Source of the DNA: Bacteroidales bacterium
GTDB lineage: Bacteria; Bacteroidota; Bacteroidia; Bacteroidales; Tenuifilaceae
Length of the DNA stretch: 63,908 bases
Assembly (NCBI GenBank): GCA_003818205.1
Contig: RPRQ01000023.1
Coordinates: forward strand, 1 to 63,908
Direction of reading: 5' to 3'
Shown one piece after another: positions 8,233 to 16,501 of the stretch (position 1 is its first letter; each line of letters begins with the position of its first letter). The position numbers and the translations under genes were made by a program. The notes under the pieces are model-generated. The model was given only the letters and a program-made list of their open reading frames with translations. It had not been told where the DNA came from and did no database searches.

Positions 8233-8266
8233 AAAAAGAAAGGCCTCCCTCTCAGGAAGCCTTTCT
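8233..8266 (-). terminator. Terminator of the acyl-CoA dehydrogenase operon
   Basis: AGAAAGGC (8237-8244) pairs with GCCTTTCT (8259-8266), and on the minus strand the hairpin is followed by TTTTT. It lies 20 bases after the acyl-CoA dehydrogenase stop, between that gene and the IS. Confidence 0.75.
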
Positions 8267-8286
8267 TGTTTAAGTATATATAAGAT

Positions 8287-10068
8287 TTAGAACTTATAAA
8301 CATTATCAGCAATCAGCTTGTCAGCAATACGACGACGAGCTTCTTTAACATTCACGCCAGCAACTGTAGTTAGCGTACCAACTGCTTTTGCAAGTTTTGC
8401 TGAGATTTCTGGAACGGCATAAGAATAGATTGCATCCAGTGCATTCTTGCGAACAATTTCTGCAACATCGAAAACAAATACATCAAGAATATCCTTATAG
8501 ATGGCTGTCTCAGCACCCTTCATCCCTTCAAGTTTCTCAACTCTAAGTGCTAGCGATTCTGCAACGTAAGTCATCATAATCATCTCGGTAAGGTTGTTCT
8601 GAACCTCCTGCTCCTGAACAAACTTCTTATCGAAGGCTTTAAATGCACCGTGGATATTCATAAGAACTGCTTTTTTGAAGTTCTTAATGTATCTCATCTT
8701 CTCTTGGTAGTAACTTTCACCAGCTACTTTACCATCGGTGATACTGTCAACACCATTGAAAAGTGCTTCAGCAGGGCCGAATAGGTCGAAATCACCCTTC
8801 ATTGAGCGTTTCATTGCGGTATCGCAAACCAATAGGCGATTAATCTCGTTGGTCCCTTCGAAGATACGGTTGATGCGTGAATCGCGGTAAGCACGCTCAA
8901 CGTTCATTTCGGCTGAGTAACCCATTCCACCATGAATTTGAACACCCTCATCAGCAACAAAATCGAGTACTTCTGAACCGTAAACTTTTAGGATTGCATC
9001 CTCAACTGCATAATGGCTAATAGCATCAATTGCAGCACGACCATAGTCGCAACCCTCCGCTTTGTACTTTTCCATTAGCACATCAATCTCACTGCTAACC
9101 CTGTAAATAGCCGACTCATGAGCAAATGTTCTGATAACCTGCTCAGCTAGCTTATGCTTGATTGAACCAAAATTCGAAATTAATGTATTGAACTGTTTAC
9201 GCTCGTTAGCATATTTAACTGAAAGGCTGATGGTCTCCTTTGATGCACCGATTACGTTTGCCCCAAGTTTCATTCGACCCATGTGAAGGATGCTCAACGC
9301 AATACGAAAACCCTCACCTCGAGCACCTAGCATATTCTCAACAGGAATCTTTACATCGGTATAGTAGATTTGTGCTGTAGATGAACCCTTAATCCCCATC
9401 TTATGCTCGTCAGGACCAACTACCACACCAGGCCAATTGCTCTCAACAATGAATGCGCTAAGTACGCGGTCATTGTCAACTTTAGCAAAAACAACCTGAG
9501 TATCGCAAAAACCAGCATTGGTAATCCACATCTTCTGACCATTCAGAATATAGTGCTTTCCGTCCTCCGATAACTTAACGCTTGACTTACCCGAATTGGC
9601 ATCACTACCTGCTCCTGGCTCGGTTAAGCAGTACGCACCAACCAATTCACCTGTTGCTAATTTGGTAACGTATTGATGTCTCTGATTCTCGTTTCCATAA
9701 TACATGATTGGTAAAGTGCCAATACCGCAATGCGCCATGTAGGCAACCGAGAAAGAGTATCCTGCACCTGTAGTTTCTGCGGCAAGCATCTGGGTTACGA
9801 ACGATTGTCCGAATCCACCATACTCCTCAGGTATTGAGATACCCATCATTCCAAGTTCACCTGATTTTTTGAGAATTGTTTTCATTAACACCCTGTCGCT
9901 CTTATCGAGTTTATCAAGGTTGGGATAAACTTCAGCCTCTAGAAAATCACGGCAGGTCTGAGCAATCATTTTCTGTTCTTCGTTGAACTCTTCAGGAATG
10001 AAAATGTCTTTGGCCTCTATTTCATTTACAAGAAATTCGCCGCTTTTCAAGACTTTTTTGTTTTCCAT
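8287..10068 (-). CDS. Acyl-CoA dehydrogenase (VLCAD/ACAD9-like long form)
   Basis: 593 residues, a flavoprotein that oxidises acyl-CoA to trans-2-enoyl-CoA and passes electrons to ETF. The order of domains is the usual one: N-terminal helical domain (about 25-140), central beta domain with CLTEPGAGSDANSG and the WITNAG block (about 150-260), and C-terminal helical domain with RKQFN, QIHGGMGY and IFEGTNEINRL, whose Glu is the expected catalytic base. About 170 further residues form the extra C-terminal domain of very-long-chain type enzymes. It is the last gene of the operon with ETF and two Fe-S oxidoreductase subunits, 26 bases behind the CCG-domain gene. Chain-length preference cannot be told from sequence. 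Confidence 0.92.
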   Translation of the reverse strand: MENKKVLKSGEFLVNEIEAKDIFIPEEFNEEQKMIAQTCRDFLEAEVYPNLDKLDKSDRVLMKTILKKSGELGMMGISIPEEYGGFGQSFVTQMLAAETTGAGYSFSVAYMAHCGIGTLPIMYYGNENQRHQYVTKLATGELVGAYCLTEPGAGSDANSGKSSVKLSEDGKHYILNGQKMWITNAGFCDTQVVFAKVDNDRVLSAFIVESNWPGVVVGPDEHKMGIKGSSTAQIYYTDVKIPVENMLGARGEGFRIALSILHMGRMKLGANVIGASKETISLSVKYANERKQFNTLISNFGSIKHKLAEQVIRTFAHESAIYRVSSEIDVLMEKYKAEGCDYGRAAIDAISHYAVEDAILKVYGSEVLDFVADEGVQIHGGMGYSAEMNVERAYRDSRINRIFEGTNEINRLLVCDTAMKRSMKGDFDLFGPAEALFNGVDSITDGKVAGESYYQEKMRYIKNFKKAVLMNIHGAFKAFDKKFVQEQEVQNNLTEMIMMTYVAESLALRVEKLEGMKGAETAIYKDILDVFVFDVAEIVRKNALDAIYSYAVPEISAKLAKAVGTLTTVAGVNVKEARRRIADKLIADNVYKF

Positions 10069-10094
10069 TTTTGTTGATTTATGTTAATAGTTGA

Positions 10095-10889
10095 TTATAG
10101 TTCGAGTGAAATTGCAATAAGCTCCGCAATATCGTAATTTTTTATCTCGTCCTCCTTATTCTTGTATTTTAGACCATCGGTCATCATGGTCATGCAGAAA
10201 GGGCAAGCAGTTGCAATGATTTTAGGGTTTGTTTTGAGAACATCTTCTGTCCTCTCAATGAAAACCTCTTTATTACCGTGCTCTGCCTCTTTGAACATCT
10301 GAGCACCACCAGCACCACAGCATAAAGCGAAACTTTTATTTCTGTCCATTTCAACATAATTGGTTGTAATGGCCTTCAGTAAAGTTCGTGGTTCGTTGTA
10401 AATATCATTTGCTCTTCCTAAGTAACAGGGGTCGTGATAGGTAATTCGGTCGTTCTTAAAAGATGAGGCATCAATCTTTAGCTTCCCCTCTTCCATGAAT
10501 TTATCGAGTAGCTGAACATAGTTGATGACCTCATAGTTTCCACCTAGATCAGGGTATTCATTCTTAAAGATATTGTAGCAATGAGGGCAAATGGTAATTA
10601 TCTTTTTAACCTCATACATCTTAAAAATTTCGATATTCTGAAGTGCCTGCATCTGGTAAAGCATCTCATTTCCTGCTCTACGTGCAGGGTCACCAGTGCA
10701 TGATTCCTCTTTCCCAAGTACAGCAAAACTTACATTAAGATGGGTCAAAATCTTCGTAAAAGCTCTTGCCACCTTTTTATATCTATCATCATAAGCACCT
10801 GCACAACCTACCCAAAATAAACACTCGGGCTTTTCACCTTTTGCAAAAAGGTCGGCCATTACAGGAACTTCTATCTTGCGGGTTTCCAT
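10095..10889 (-). CDS. CCG-domain (HdrB/HdrD-like) Fe-S subunit of ETF:menaquinone oxidoreductase
   Basis: 264 residues with two cysteine-rich CCG domains. The first spans CLFWVGCAGAYDD to CPHC and the second runs YHDPCYLGR, ALCCGAGGAQMF and ATACPFC. In the family these bind a non-cubane [4Fe-4S] cluster, as in heterodisulfide reductase and in the DUF224 Fe-S oxidoreductases of syntrophs and sulfate reducers. There is no membrane segment. It is encoded 76 bases after the membrane subunit; the two together correspond to the single long membrane oxidoreductase of other lineages. Inferred role: accepts electrons from ETF and, with the membrane subunit, reduces menaquinone. Confidence 0.85.
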   Translation of the reverse strand: METRKIEVPVMADLFAKGEKPECLFWVGCAGAYDDRYKKVARAFTKILTHLNVSFAVLGKEESCTGDPARRAGNEMLYQMQALQNIEIFKMYEVKKIITICPHCYNIFKNEYPDLGGNYEVINYVQLLDKFMEEGKLKIDASSFKNDRITYHDPCYLGRANDIYNEPRTLLKAITTNYVEMDRNKSFALCCGAGGAQMFKEAEHGNKEVFIERTEDVLKTNPKIIATACPFCMTMMTDGLKYKNKEDEIKNYDIAELIAISLEL

Positions 10890-10965
10890 TTTAATCAGTT
10901 GTCAGTTATTGGTTATCAGTAATCAGTTAATTGTTCTTAACTTTTCCCTCAACCTTTATTACAAA

Positions 10966-12285
10966 TTATTTTACATTCATCTCTAAATCTACAGCCCAGA
11001 GTAAGCGGTCTTCAGCAGAATATTGCCAGGGTGCTCCATTGTTTTCGATGTTGCTAAAAACAGCCTTCAATTCACCCGGCGCAGAGCCTTCCTCCATTAC
11101 TAGATATCGACGCATATCAACAATGAGTGTTGGGTGGTTAATATTTATTGGACACTCCTTTGCACAAGCATTGCAGGTTGTACAAGCCCACAATTCCTCC
11201 TCGGAGATATAATCGCGAATCAATGATTTATTATCGGTAAAATCTTTGCCATTCTTAATCAGCTTTGGACCTTTCTCCTTCATACGTGCCCTTAAATCCA
11301 TAATTATCTTACGAGGAGATAGTTTTTTCCCTGTTATGTTTGCAGGGCAAACAGCGGTACAACGACCGCACTCGGTACAAGCCAAAGAATCGAAGTAGTT
11401 TTTCCACGATGCATCCTCGCAATCCTTAACACCAAAGCGTTCGATGGGGGCATCAGCTGCAGGTGCTGCAAAAGCGGCATTTGGGTCCATCATCAGCTTA
11501 ACCTCGCGGGTTACATTATCCATGTTTGGAAGTTTTCCTAGTGGTTCAAGTCTTGATAGAAACACATTAGGAACCGACATGAATACATGGAAATGCTTAG
11601 AATAGGGCAACATATTCGCAAATGCGAATATCAACAAAATATGCATCCACCAGTAGATTTCGTACTGTACCAAAACCGATTCGGCCGATAAACCTGAGAA
11701 TATTGCTGACAAATATTTACTTACTGGGTAAACACCTTCAATCGCACCACCAATAAGGGTTGTGTGACCATAGTATGCTGAGTTCATTCCTAAAAGCGAA
11801 AGCATCAGCAAAAGAATTATCGAAAGGGCAACGTTTGCATCGAGATGTGAGATTTTCTTCATCTCAATCCCTTCGAAACGCTTAACGTGTAGGAAAACCC
11901 TGCGGAAAAGGAATACTGCAATTGATATAGCAATTAGAAGTGCAAATACATCACCCGATGCCATAATGATATCATATAATACTCCTAAAAATTTCAAAGA
12001 TTTTTCGATACCGAAAAGGCCATCAATCACCATCTCAATGCTACCTATTAGGATTACACAGAAACCCCAAAATACAAGAGCATGCAAAAATCCTAAAATT
12101 GGTTTACGGAAAATTTTGGTTTGCCCAAACGCAACCTCCATCATCACACCAAACCGCTTTCCAAAATCACGAACAGGGAATGCCTTCTTGGTCAGCTTAA
12201 AAAAGCTAATTATCCTTAGGGTCGTGAATGTAAATACCCCAAGTGTGATAAGAAGTGCTATTGCAAAAACTATTTGTTTTATCAT
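10966..12285 (-). CDS. Membrane cytochrome b-like / 2x[4Fe-4S] oxidoreductase subunit
   Basis: 439 residues. The N-terminal half has about five transmembrane helices (MIKQIVFAIALLITLGVFTF; FLHALVFWGFCVILIGSIEM; ASGDVFALLIAISIAVFLF; ALSIILLLMLSLLGMNSAYY; YWWMHILLIFAFANMLPYSK). Several histidines are placed to bind haem, as in NarI/DsrM-type subunits. The C-terminal half carries two [4Fe-4S] motifs, CTECGRCTAVCPANITG (about residue 308) and CTTCNACAKECPININ (about residue 376). It matches the membrane part of ETF:quinone oxidoreductases of the Fe-S/Hdr type. The next gene supplies the catalytic CCG domains, so the complex is split over two genes. It would move electrons from reduced ETF to menaquinone at the inner membrane. 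Confidence 0.87.
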   Translation of the reverse strand: MIKQIVFAIALLITLGVFTFTTLRIISFFKLTKKAFPVRDFGKRFGVMMEVAFGQTKIFRKPILGFLHALVFWGFCVILIGSIEMVIDGLFGIEKSLKFLGVLYDIIMASGDVFALLIAISIAVFLFRRVFLHVKRFEGIEMKKISHLDANVALSIILLLMLSLLGMNSAYYGHTTLIGGAIEGVYPVSKYLSAIFSGLSAESVLVQYEIYWWMHILLIFAFANMLPYSKHFHVFMSVPNVFLSRLEPLGKLPNMDNVTREVKLMMDPNAAFAAPAADAPIERFGVKDCEDASWKNYFDSLACTECGRCTAVCPANITGKKLSPRKIIMDLRARMKEKGPKLIKNGKDFTDNKSLIRDYISEEELWACTTCNACAKECPININHPTLIVDMRRYLVMEEGSAPGELKAVFSNIENNGAPWQYSAEDRLLWAVDLEMNVK

Positions 12286-12306
12286 TGATTATTCGTTTAA
12301 TAATTA

Positions 12307-12775
12307 GCCACTAAGGCACAAAGACACAAAAACTAGAAGGATTAATTAGTGTTAATAAACCTTCTAATCCCTTCTTTTATCAATGGAACATTGAAGTTAA
12401 TTAAATAGCCTAATTGTTTTCCTGAAAGTTTTAAATGGCTAATAATTTGGGCCTCCCAAACAGGATTTACTATTTCAACTGCTTTCAATTCAATGATTAC
12501 CTTATCGTTTACAAGTAAATCTAATCGTAAACCTTCATCAAAGGAAATTCCATCATATACAATTGGAATATCAACTTGCCTTCTCACAATCAATCCACTC
12601 TTAGTTAGTTCATGCGCCATACAAATTTCATAAACCTTCTCAAGTAAGCCAGGTCCCAGTGATTTATGAATTGTATAAGCAGCATTAACTATTTTTCTTC
12701 CAATCTCTTCTTCTTCAATTGAAATTGTTTGAATCATATTATAATTAGTGCCTTAGCGTCTTTGTGGCAAAAAAA
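12307..12775. repeat. Repeat-flanked GxxExxY cassette inside the ETF operon
   Basis: A GCCACTAAGGCACAAAGACAC sequence at 12307-12327 and an inverted relative at 12747-12769 (complement GCCACAAAGACGCTAAGGCAC) bracket the GxxExxY gene. The same sequence class recurs at 22572-22672 and, more weakly, at 29865-29905 and 34700-34725. The arrangement looks like a small inserted unit that splits etfA from its downstream partner genes without ending the operon. Confidence 0.65.
12342..12737 (-). CDS. GxxExxY family protein
   Basis: 131 residues. The family signature is exact: AAYTIHKSLGPGLLEKVYEICMAHELTKSG, followed by VRRQVDIPIVYDG, LRLDLLVNDKVIIELKAVE and a C-terminal LINFNVPLIKEGIRRFIN. The D..(11)..ELK pattern is that of a PD-(D/E)XK nuclease-like fold, as has been proposed for the family; the function is unknown. 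The gene interrupts an otherwise logical operon and is bounded by inverted repeats of a type seen with this family. It probably arrived as a unit and has no role in electron transfer. Confidence 0.9.
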   Translation of the reverse strand: MIQTISIEEEEIGRKIVNAAYTIHKSLGPGLLEKVYEICMAHELTKSGLIVRRQVDIPIVYDGISFDEGLRLDLLVNDKVIIELKAVEIVNPVWEAQIISHLKLSGKQLGYLINFNVPLIKEGIRRFINTN

Positions 12776-13747
12776 TTACTTACCCTTTGCTTCCTTTACT
12801 GCCTCAACAAGTTTTGGAAGTACCTTACTCGCATCGCCGATAATACCATACTGTGCCGCACCAAAAATTGGAGCATCTTTATCGGTATTGATAGCAACAA
12901 TAAATTTTGATGAGCTAACCCCAGCGATATGCTGTGTTGCACCCGAAATACCAATCGCAAAGTAAAGATTTGGAGCAATGATTTTTCCGGTTTGTCCGGT
13001 GTGCTCATCGTGCGACCTCCATCCTTCATCCGAAACAGGGCGTGAGCAAGCTGTAGCACCACCTAAAAGATCTGCAAGTTCAACGAGTGGACCCCAATTA
13101 TCGGCAGATTTCATACCACGACCACCAGAAACAACAATCTCGGCATCGGTAATAAGAATCTTTCCTGTTTGTTTCTGAACTTCTTTAACCTGAGTTTTTA
13201 CATTTGAACCATCAACTTGAACAGTAGCATTTTCAATGGTTGCACCATTTGCTGTTTCAACAAGTTCGAATGAGTTCTGAGCAAGAGTAATGATTTTAAC
13301 ATCGGTCTTTAATGCAAGATGTGCAAAAGCATTACCCGAGAAAGTTCTTTTGTAAACGGTAAAAGGGCTAACACTTAATGGCAATTGGCTAACACCTGCA
13401 CCAATGGCTGCTTTTAGACGAACCGATAATCTTGGTGCTAAACCTTTACCTGTATTGTTGTTTGAAAGAACAATAACCTTTGAACCCTCTTTTTGTGCAA
13501 TCTCAGCAATAACGCTTGTATATGCTTGGTTATCGAGGTTTTTTAGCGCATCATTGTTGATACTAATAACCTTTTTCACGCCGTAACCACCTAATTTTTT
13601 GAGTTCGCCTTCGTCAACATTACCAATAGATAAAGCAACTGCGTTTGTGTTTAGCATCTCGGCAACTTTTGAAGCGTATGATGCTAGCTCGAATGAAAGT
13701 TTCTTAAACTTTCCATCCCAATTCTCGGTAAATACTAGAACTGACAT
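12776..13747 (-). CDS. etfA: Electron transfer flavoprotein alpha subunit
   Basis: 323 residues. The N-terminal adenine-nucleotide-hydrolase-like domain (MSVLVFTENWDGKFKKLSFEL) is followed by the C-terminal FAD domain, with GRGMKSADNW, ACSRPVSDEGW, the QTGKIIAPNLYFAIGISGA block and the terminal INTDKDAPIF. It pairs with the beta subunit encoded 32 bases upstream. Together they collect electrons from acyl-CoA dehydrogenase. Because the operon also encodes a quinone-reducing Fe-S complex, a non-bifurcating role feeding menaquinone is the simplest reading. Nothing unusual in length or motifs. Confidence 0.95.
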   Translation of the reverse strand: MSVLVFTENWDGKFKKLSFELASYASKVAEMLNTNAVALSIGNVDEGELKKLGGYGVKKVISINNDALKNLDNQAYTSVIAEIAQKEGSKVIVLSNNNTGKGLAPRLSVRLKAAIGAGVSQLPLSVSPFTVYKRTFSGNAFAHLALKTDVKIITLAQNSFELVETANGATIENATVQVDGSNVKTQVKEVQKQTGKILITDAEIVVSGGRGMKSADNWGPLVELADLLGGATACSRPVSDEGWRSHDEHTGQTGKIIAPNLYFAIGISGATQHIAGVSSSKFIVAINTDKDAPIFGAAQYGIIGDASKVLPKLVEAVKEAKGK

Positions 13748-13779
13748 ATCTTTTTTTGTTATTTACGATTGATAATGGA

Positions 13780-14529
13780 TTAAATTACTTTAGCCTCGTT
13801 TTGTAGAAGTTCGATAAGCTGTTTTGGATTCTCAGCATCAACAAACTTACAAGCGGCGCGTGGTTTTGGCATTTCAAAGCTATCAACCTGTGTTAAAGGC
13901 TCAACAGCGATAGGCTCATATAGCTTAATGGGCTTTGTTCTAGCCATCATAATACCGCGCATCGCAGCAATACGCGGCTCTTTAGCAATACCTTTTTGTA
14001 CAATTGCAACAAAAGGAGTAGGAACAGTAACCACCTCTTTACCGCCATCAATCTCACGGTTGATAACCACCTGTCCATTTTCAATTTTCAATGATGAAAC
14101 GGCTGAAACAGATGGGAGATTCAAAAATTCCGAAAGCATACCACCTACAGATGAACCATTAAAATCGCTCGATTCAATACCACAGATAATAATATCGAAT
14201 TGTTCTTTCTTAACTATCTCAGCCAGTTGTGCTGCAACAAAATACGCATCAGCTGGTTCCGCATTCACACGGATTGCATCATCAGCTCCAATTGCCAAAG
14301 CCTTACGGATAGTTGGTTCAGCAGCAACAGTACCAACATGCGCAATAGTAACTGATTTAACTCCTGTTGAAGCATCGTCCTTCAGCTCTAAAGCTCGGGT
14401 TAACGAGAGTTCATCCCATGGATTAATTATCCATTGAATTCCATTTGTGTCGAGCTTAGTGTTACCATCAACAAACTTAACTTTCGTAGTGGTATCGGGA
14501 ACATTACTGATACAAACTAAAATTTTCAT
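13780..14529 (-). CDS. etfB: Electron transfer flavoprotein beta subunit
   Basis: 249 residues, a normal length. It begins MKILVCISNVPDTTTKVKF, typical for the family, with NPWDELSLTRALELKD and the GIESSDFNGSSVGGMLSEFL nucleotide loop. The C-terminus (MPKPRAACKFVDAENPKQLIELL) would contact the alpha subunit. It is the first gene of the minus-strand fatty-acid oxidation operon. Confidence 0.95.
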   Translation of the reverse strand: MKILVCISNVPDTTTKVKFVDGNTKLDTNGIQWIINPWDELSLTRALELKDDASTGVKSVTIAHVGTVAAEPTIRKALAIGADDAIRVNAEPADAYFVAAQLAEIVKKEQFDIIICGIESSDFNGSSVGGMLSEFLNLPSVSAVSSLKIENGQVVINREIDGGKEVVTVPTPFVAIVQKGIAKEPRIAAMRGIMMARTKPIKLYEPIAVEPLTQVDSFEMPKPRAACKFVDAENPKQLIELLQNEAKVI

Positions 14530-14907
14530 TCTGTTCAGGTTTAATTATCTAATTAGTTTCTGTTCTTGATTACAGTATAACAAATAGTTATATTTTCAAA
14601 TTGTGAATATGCAATCTTTAAAACGAGCGTACAAAGATAAAATAAAATGGAAAAATACCATATCCTATTAAAAGAAGATAGTAACCATCTTAAAAATCAG
14701 TTTTGTAACAATGGAAAAAAACACAAAAATTAATCGCTTAGTTTTACATAACGATTAACTCCATCATATTTGGTTCATTATCTCATTAATTTGACTACAT
14801 TTCATGAAATACTCTTTTACAGCATTTTTTGACCTTTGTGGCTTCGCCATCTCAAATTAATTGAGATTAATCATTTACCTTTACATCACTATAAAAATTG
14901 TATTAGC
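14530..14907. other. Divergent promoter region, no gene seen
   Basis: 378 bases between etfB and the divergent DUF2520 gene, strongly AT-rich. Promoters for both transcripts must be here. I see no strong palindrome, RNA gene or known repeat. A frame upstream of ATG 14908 could extend the DUF2520 protein by 24 residues, but that extension looks non-coding. Confidence 0.4.
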
Positions 14908-15699
14908 ATGACCTCCGTTAAAAAGCCAAGCATTGTTTTTATTGGTGCAGGAAACCTAGCAACCAATCTTGCATTGGCTCTTTATAATGCCGATTGCATT
15001 ATACTTCAGATTTACTCCCGAAGTATTAACTCCGCTCAACTACTTGCAAATAGGATTGTCTCGAATTATACTAATTCAATAGCAAACATTAATATCGAAG
15101 CTGATTTCTACTTTATCTGCATACCTGATAAAGCAATCCTTGGTGTTGTTGAAAAATTGAAAGGTATTAAAGGTATTGTTGTTCATACAAGCGGTAGTAC
15201 CGATATCTCAGCGCTTTCAAGGTTTAACAACCATGGTGTTTTTTATCCATTTCAAACATTCTCAAAAAGTAGGATTATTCCCTTTGATGATATCCCAATC
15301 TGCATTGATGCTAATAATGACGATACTCATAATAGATTAAACAATTTAGCATTATTAATAAGCAAAAGGGTTCTTCCGATGAATTCTGAAACCCGCTCAT
15401 GGTTGCATCTTTCAGGGGTAATAGCTAACAATTTTACCAATCATCTATTAGCGCTCTCATTTCAACTTTCCGTTGAGAAAGGGTTTAGCTTCGAACTTTT
15501 AAAACCTTTGGTTTTAGAAACCGTTCAGAAAGCCTTTGATGGAAATCCGTCCAACTCGCAAACAGGACCAGCCGTTCGATTCGATGAATCAACAATAAAT
15601 CTTCATATTGAAAAGTTAAAGGAGTATTCGCCCGAATTGGCAGATATTTATAAAGCGTTAACTTTAAGCATTCAATCGCTCGATAAGAACAGGCGATAA
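14908..15699 (+). CDS. Rossmann-like / DUF2520 NAD(P)-binding protein
   Basis: 263 residues from ATG 14908. I chose this start because the upstream extension lacks family character and the Rossmann strand begins just after it. The N-terminal domain has the dinucleotide signature IVFIGAGNLATNLALAL (residues 9-25) and DFYFICIPDKAI, like F420-dependent NADP reductases and ketopantoate reductases. The C-terminal helical DUF2520 domain contains FYPFQTFSK, a HLSGVIANNFTNHLLAL helix and the TGPAVRFDESTI motif. The reaction is not known. It is followed at 21 bases by kdsC in the same direction, a pairing I believe is common in Bacteroidota. Confidence 0.85.
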   Translation: MTSVKKPSIVFIGAGNLATNLALALYNADCIILQIYSRSINSAQLLANRIVSNYTNSIANINIEADFYFICIPDKAILGVVEKLKGIKGIVVHTSGSTDISALSRFNNHGVFYPFQTFSKSRIIPFDDIPICIDANNDDTHNRLNNLALLISKRVLPMNSETRSWLHLSGVIANNFTNHLLALSFQLSVEKGFSFELLKPLVLETVQKAFDGNPSNSQTGPAVRFDESTINLHIEKLKEYSPELADIYKALTLSIQSLDKNRR

Positions 15700-15720
15700 C
15701 AGATTGATTATATTTATTTT

Positions 15721-16245
15721 ATGGTACAAAATTTTAAAGAGTTACTAAATAATGTAAAGGCATTCGCATTCGATGTCGATGGTGTTTTTACCGATGGAAA
15801 CGTTGTACTTCATCCATCGGGTGAATTGATACGCACAACAAACACCCGCGATGGTTATGCCGTTCATGTAGCAATTGAAAGAGGTTTCCCAATCGCAATA
15901 ATTACCGGTGGAAACTCACAATCGGTTAAAGATAGATTCAAAGGATTGGGTGTTACCGATATCTACCAAGGAATAACTGATAAAGCCGAGGCTTTAGAAG
16001 ATTTTAGATTTAAGTACGGAGTTGAACTTTCGGAAATACTTTACATGGGCGACGACCTTCCCGATTACGATGTAATGAGAAAAGTGGGTATCCCCACCTG
16101 CCCTGCCGATGCAGCCCCCGAGATTCGAGGATTGTCAGTTTACGTTTCAAATTTCTCGGGAGGTAAAGGTTGCGTAAGGGATGTAATTGAACAGGTACTA
16201 AGATTAAACGATAAGTGGGGACCTGCGTCTATTAATAAACAGTAG
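15721..16245 (+). CDS. kdsC: KDO-8-phosphate phosphatase, KdsC-type HAD hydrolase
   Basis: 174 residues. HAD motif I FDVDGVFTDG (about residues 18-27), motif II TGGNS, a Lys in VKDRFK and motif III MGDDLPDYDVM match the small, cap-less KdsC family of the HAD superfamily. Family members form tetramers and remove phosphate from 3-deoxy-D-manno-octulosonate 8-phosphate in lipopolysaccharide core synthesis. Length is normal. The neighbouring genes (UbiA, Maf) are not lipopolysaccharide genes, so the context does not confirm the substrate. Confidence 0.88.
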   Translation: MVQNFKELLNNVKAFAFDVDGVFTDGNVVLHPSGELIRTTNTRDGYAVHVAIERGFPIAIITGGNSQSVKDRFKGLGVTDIYQGITDKAEALEDFRFKYGVELSEILYMGDDLPDYDVMRKVGIPTCPADAAPEIRGLSVYVSNFSGGKGCVRDVIEQVLRLNDKWGPASINKQ

Positions 16246-16288
16246 CCAAGACAGGTATTTTGACGTATTGGATTTTTTTGATTCCTTA

Positions 16289-16435
16289 ATTTGAATGGAA
16301 TGTTGGAAAAGTGGAATGTTGGAACGATGGAATGATGGAAGAATGCATGCCTGCATATAGGCAGGGAAAAATGTAACAAGGAAATCAAATGTCTAGATGT
16401 ATTCCCAATATTCCATTATTCCAATATTCCAAAAC
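16289..16435. repeat. Inverted TGGAATGTTGGAA / TTCCAATATTCCA repeat
   Basis: Tandem variants of TGGAATGTTGGAA (16296-16340) face ATTCCATTATTCCAATATTCCA (16408-16430), with a small TGCCTGCATATAGGCAGG hairpin between them near 16348-16365. The same TTGGAA/TTCCAA pair lies inside the MITE-like unit at 20520-20585. Folded RNA from this stretch would form a long imperfect hairpin. It looks like a dispersed non-coding repeat. Confidence 0.55.
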
Positions 16436-16501
16436 CAGATTTAGATAAATAAGGACTGTTATTTATTATTTGCTGAAAACAAAGTTCATATCTACCAAAC
16501 A

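Noticed and set aside
10890-10965. CAGTTATTGGTTATCAGTAATCAGTT direct repeats between two Fe-S subunit genes, as an operator
   Set aside because: Short degenerate repeats inside an operon gap; more like slippage debris than a regulatory site.
12729-14437. Several plus-strand frames of 60-169 residues opposite etfA and etfB
   Set aside because: They are antisense shadows with Ser/Thr-rich composition; the minus-strand proteins are unmistakable.
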